Shown: piece after piece, positions 61,586 to 64,000 of the stretch
Layout: each line of letters opens with the position of its first letter
Numbering within the stretch: the stretch's first letter is position 1
Assembly: GCA_021397835.1 (NCBI GenBank)
Contig: JAJFZO010000609.1
Coordinates: forward strand, 13,704,001 to 13,768,000
Source: Moringa oleifera
Lineage: Eukaryota > Streptophyta > Magnoliopsida > Brassicales > Moringaceae
Direction of reading: 5' to 3'
DNA: 64,000 nucleotides
The notes under the pieces: model-generated
Told to the model about the DNA's origin: nothing
Databases searched by the model: none
What the model saw: only the letters and a program-made list of their open reading frames with translations
Made by a program: the position numbers and the translations under genes

Positions 61586-64000
61586 CATGCTTGTGTAATG
61601 TGTGTACACTGTACACGATCCTCTCCCTCCTTTATTTTTCTATCCAATAGGAGAGCTGCCGTTAGGTAGACGGCAAAATCACTGTAGTAAACAGTAAATA
61701 CAGAATTGGTGAGGAGAGGAAGGTGAGGGGATTGCGTAATTTCCTGGAAATATCTAGTCGTGTATCTTTCTCAGGCTTCTGGAGAGATGGTACACAGTAA
61801 CAATTTAGTTATCTGTATTTATTATTCACCTTCCTAATTTTGTTTCTTCCTTATTGTACCTTTTTTTTTTTTCATTTTGGTCCTCAAGAAAATGTCCAAG
61901 TGCCCCCAATTCTTGTCCAAACTAATTTTCAAATCACAATAAATTAAAATATATTTGCCGAAATTGCGGACCAAACTGTAAGGTTAATGGGGGCACAAAG
62001 ATTAACACTATACTAAGTACTAATTAACTTTTAACACCTTTTTGACAATTTTATTTTCTCCACTTAAAAAAATAAAATAGAAGGATGTGCTAGATTTTAG
62101 CAGCCAATGTTGTTGGCCCTTCACTTTAAGGGACACAATCTTCTGTAGGATAATTTTTTATATAGAAGATAAAAACATAACGGCTCCCTCAATGTACATA
62201 GGGGATTGTGCCCTCCAGCTATGAGACAATCTTATAATATCATCTAACCAAGGAGGAATTTTAGTATATTATAAGCCATCATAGTTTCATTTTTATATAA
62301 TCACCATAATTTTTTCATTTTTAAACTCCTGATTACAAATGCTTACCTGTTCTATACTCCATGGATGCAAATTTCTTGACCTTATTAAGTACTTTTAATT
62401 AATGTGAAATTATTTGGTGATTATTTTCTTCTGCTTCTTGTAGGTTATTGTAAATATTTACCATATTCTATTTTATATAATTTAAAAATTATAAGATAAA
62501 AATCATATAAATCTTAAAGTATAGAACATTGTCGATTAATCTAAAACAAATTAAATAATATTTAAACTATTGTCTTTTAAAAAGTTTTTAAGCAAAATTA
62601 GGGTATTAATCGAAAATACATGAAATAGTTTGAGTCAGAAATAATTCAAATTTATGAAATAAACTTTTAAATTAGATGTAAACTTTATTTTAATTATTTT
62701 TTAGACATTATAGTTATTAAATGCATCAATTCTATTGGAAAAAGTAAAAATAATTTTTAAATTATTGTGAGATCTTTATTTAAAATTATGTTATTGTGTA
62801 AGATTTTATGTAAATTTATTATAAAATCATTTTTAAAAAAAAGACACCAAAGGATGTTAGATTTGAGTAACTGTATCCAAAAAAAAAAAAAGAAAAAAAC
62901 ATAAATGTGTGAGATTGAGTTTGAAGATCTTGAAGGTACCGAGTACTGAACAGTATAAAATGCCTACCTCGTTAGTCGGGTTACTATAAGCTGATGGATG
63001 AAACGTAGCCGTATGAGGTGTAGTACCACTGTGTATTATCTGAATTGATTGGGATTGGAAGTTTCACGTCTCTTCTCTTTCATCGTCAATCTCTGTTACT
63101 CCCCACGCGTGCTTCTTATTTTCCACGTCCCTTTCCCCCTCTTTCTTATTCTTTTTCTCTTTTTTTTTTCAATAAAAAAATTATATTATTCTTCTTTTTT
63201 TAATAAAAAATATTTTCGGAAAATTAGATTAAAAATAAAATTCTGTTCACATGCTACGTCACAAGACATGAGGTGACCGACGCGAATCAGAAATTTAAAA
63301 TATTTTTAGCAAGGTCGTATTGATTGATGTCTGCTGATTATTGGTCCACTGTCGCAACCGGTAATTACTGTACACATCTAACAGTACCCGAATAAAAAAA
63401 CATTGATTGAGATATGTTTCTTAACAAGTGTTGTCCACGCGATATTAAAGAAAGTGGGTGAAAACCAGATCCGACTCTCGAAGATATCAAAACAGTTGGT
63501 GCTTCATGGGCTGAGCTACACGTGTCCAGCAGCAGAGTAGCAGCCAGAATCTGGTGAGACGAGGTATAGGTTTCGTGGCGCATCCGCTACCCTCGTTGTC
63601 CAGCGTGTAATTACCCAGGCCAGTCACCGTCGCCCAATCACAGCCCGCCACTGCTCCTTCCTTAGGAAGGTCGGTATCGGGCCCACACGTTTTACACGCG
63701 CCCGATCAGAATACTATGCTTTCTTTCTTTATTTATTTTATATACACCTAACCAATTAAAAAAGACAGTTTTAGTAGGTACCGTAAGTTTACCATAATTA
63801 TAATAAAATATAATTTTTTGTAAGGAAAATGGGTCCAAACCATTTTAAAATCGGATTCAGATTTTTTTTGTAAAAATAAAAAATATTTTTATAATTGACA
63901 ATACTAATATAAAAATTAAAAAATATTTATAATAATTTTTTTAAAATCCAATATAATTTAAATCAATAAGAAATCTTGGTACTTTAAAATTATGTTAAAA
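61586..64000. other. AT-rich intergenic sequence to window end
   Basis: I see no gene in this 2.4 kb. Most is strongly AT-rich. A GC-richer patch at about 63480-63710 contains ACACGTGTCC (CACGTG at 63519-63524) and several CACG-type motifs, and may be a promoter or conserved element of a gene beyond the window. Confidence 0.45.

Noticed and set aside
61037..61650. Overlapping open frames of about 80-120 codons on both strands
   Set aside because: The block is GC-rich, which suppresses stop codons in all frames. No domain, splice partner or consistent codon use was seen.

Overview
The window is nuclear DNA from a flowering plant. It has AT-rich spacers, many short exons joined by GT-AG introns, telo-boxes in a ribosomal-protein promoter, and plant-only families (class II KNOX, HPAT, plant flotillin). 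The gene set and intron layout fit a core eudicot, plausibly a woody rosid; I cannot name the species. I found no CRISPR array, operon, virus, intact transposon, rRNA or tRNA gene. I traced coding exons by hand through frame-compatible splice sites. Every multi-exon model closes in frame from ATG to stop.

Layout from left to right: a multi-pass membrane protein (minus, 1683-5242); a BAG6-like ubiquitin-domain protein (plus, 7828-13606); cytosolic ribosomal protein S11/uS17 (minus, 14556-16364); a hydroxyproline O-arabinosyltransferase (plus, 17189-20334); a very large trithorax-like PHD/SET histone methyltransferase (minus, 21008-35573); a flotillin (minus, 37090-38658); a neurochondrin-family protein (minus, 41369-49924); two small tandem plant-specific proteins that share a YDPxxYALNF motif (plus, 51478-51834 and 53074-53484); and a class II KNOX homeobox gene of the KNAT3/4/5 type (minus, 54352-59323). 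The last 4.7 kb shows no gene. It holds the KNOX upstream region, including a GC-rich block with TCP-type and G-box motifs.

The genes do not form a pathway; they are ordinary single-copy plant genes. What ties them together is position. Several Arabidopsis counterparts, as I recall their locus numbers, sit close together on At5g252xx (KNAT3, FLOT1/2, HPAT1, a UBL protein), At2g252xx (HPAT2, a membrane protein) and At4g320xx (KNAT5, neurochondrin). The window therefore looks like an unfractionated version of a segment that was duplicated and thinned in Arabidopsis.

The points most worth checking are two GC-AG introns predicted by reading frame, a coding first exon made only of the ATG, guanine runs of 57 and 35 bases in introns of the neurochondrin gene, the long N-terminal half and ePHD insertion of the SET protein, and the paired small YDPxxYALNF genes. 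I saw no convincing new biological system.
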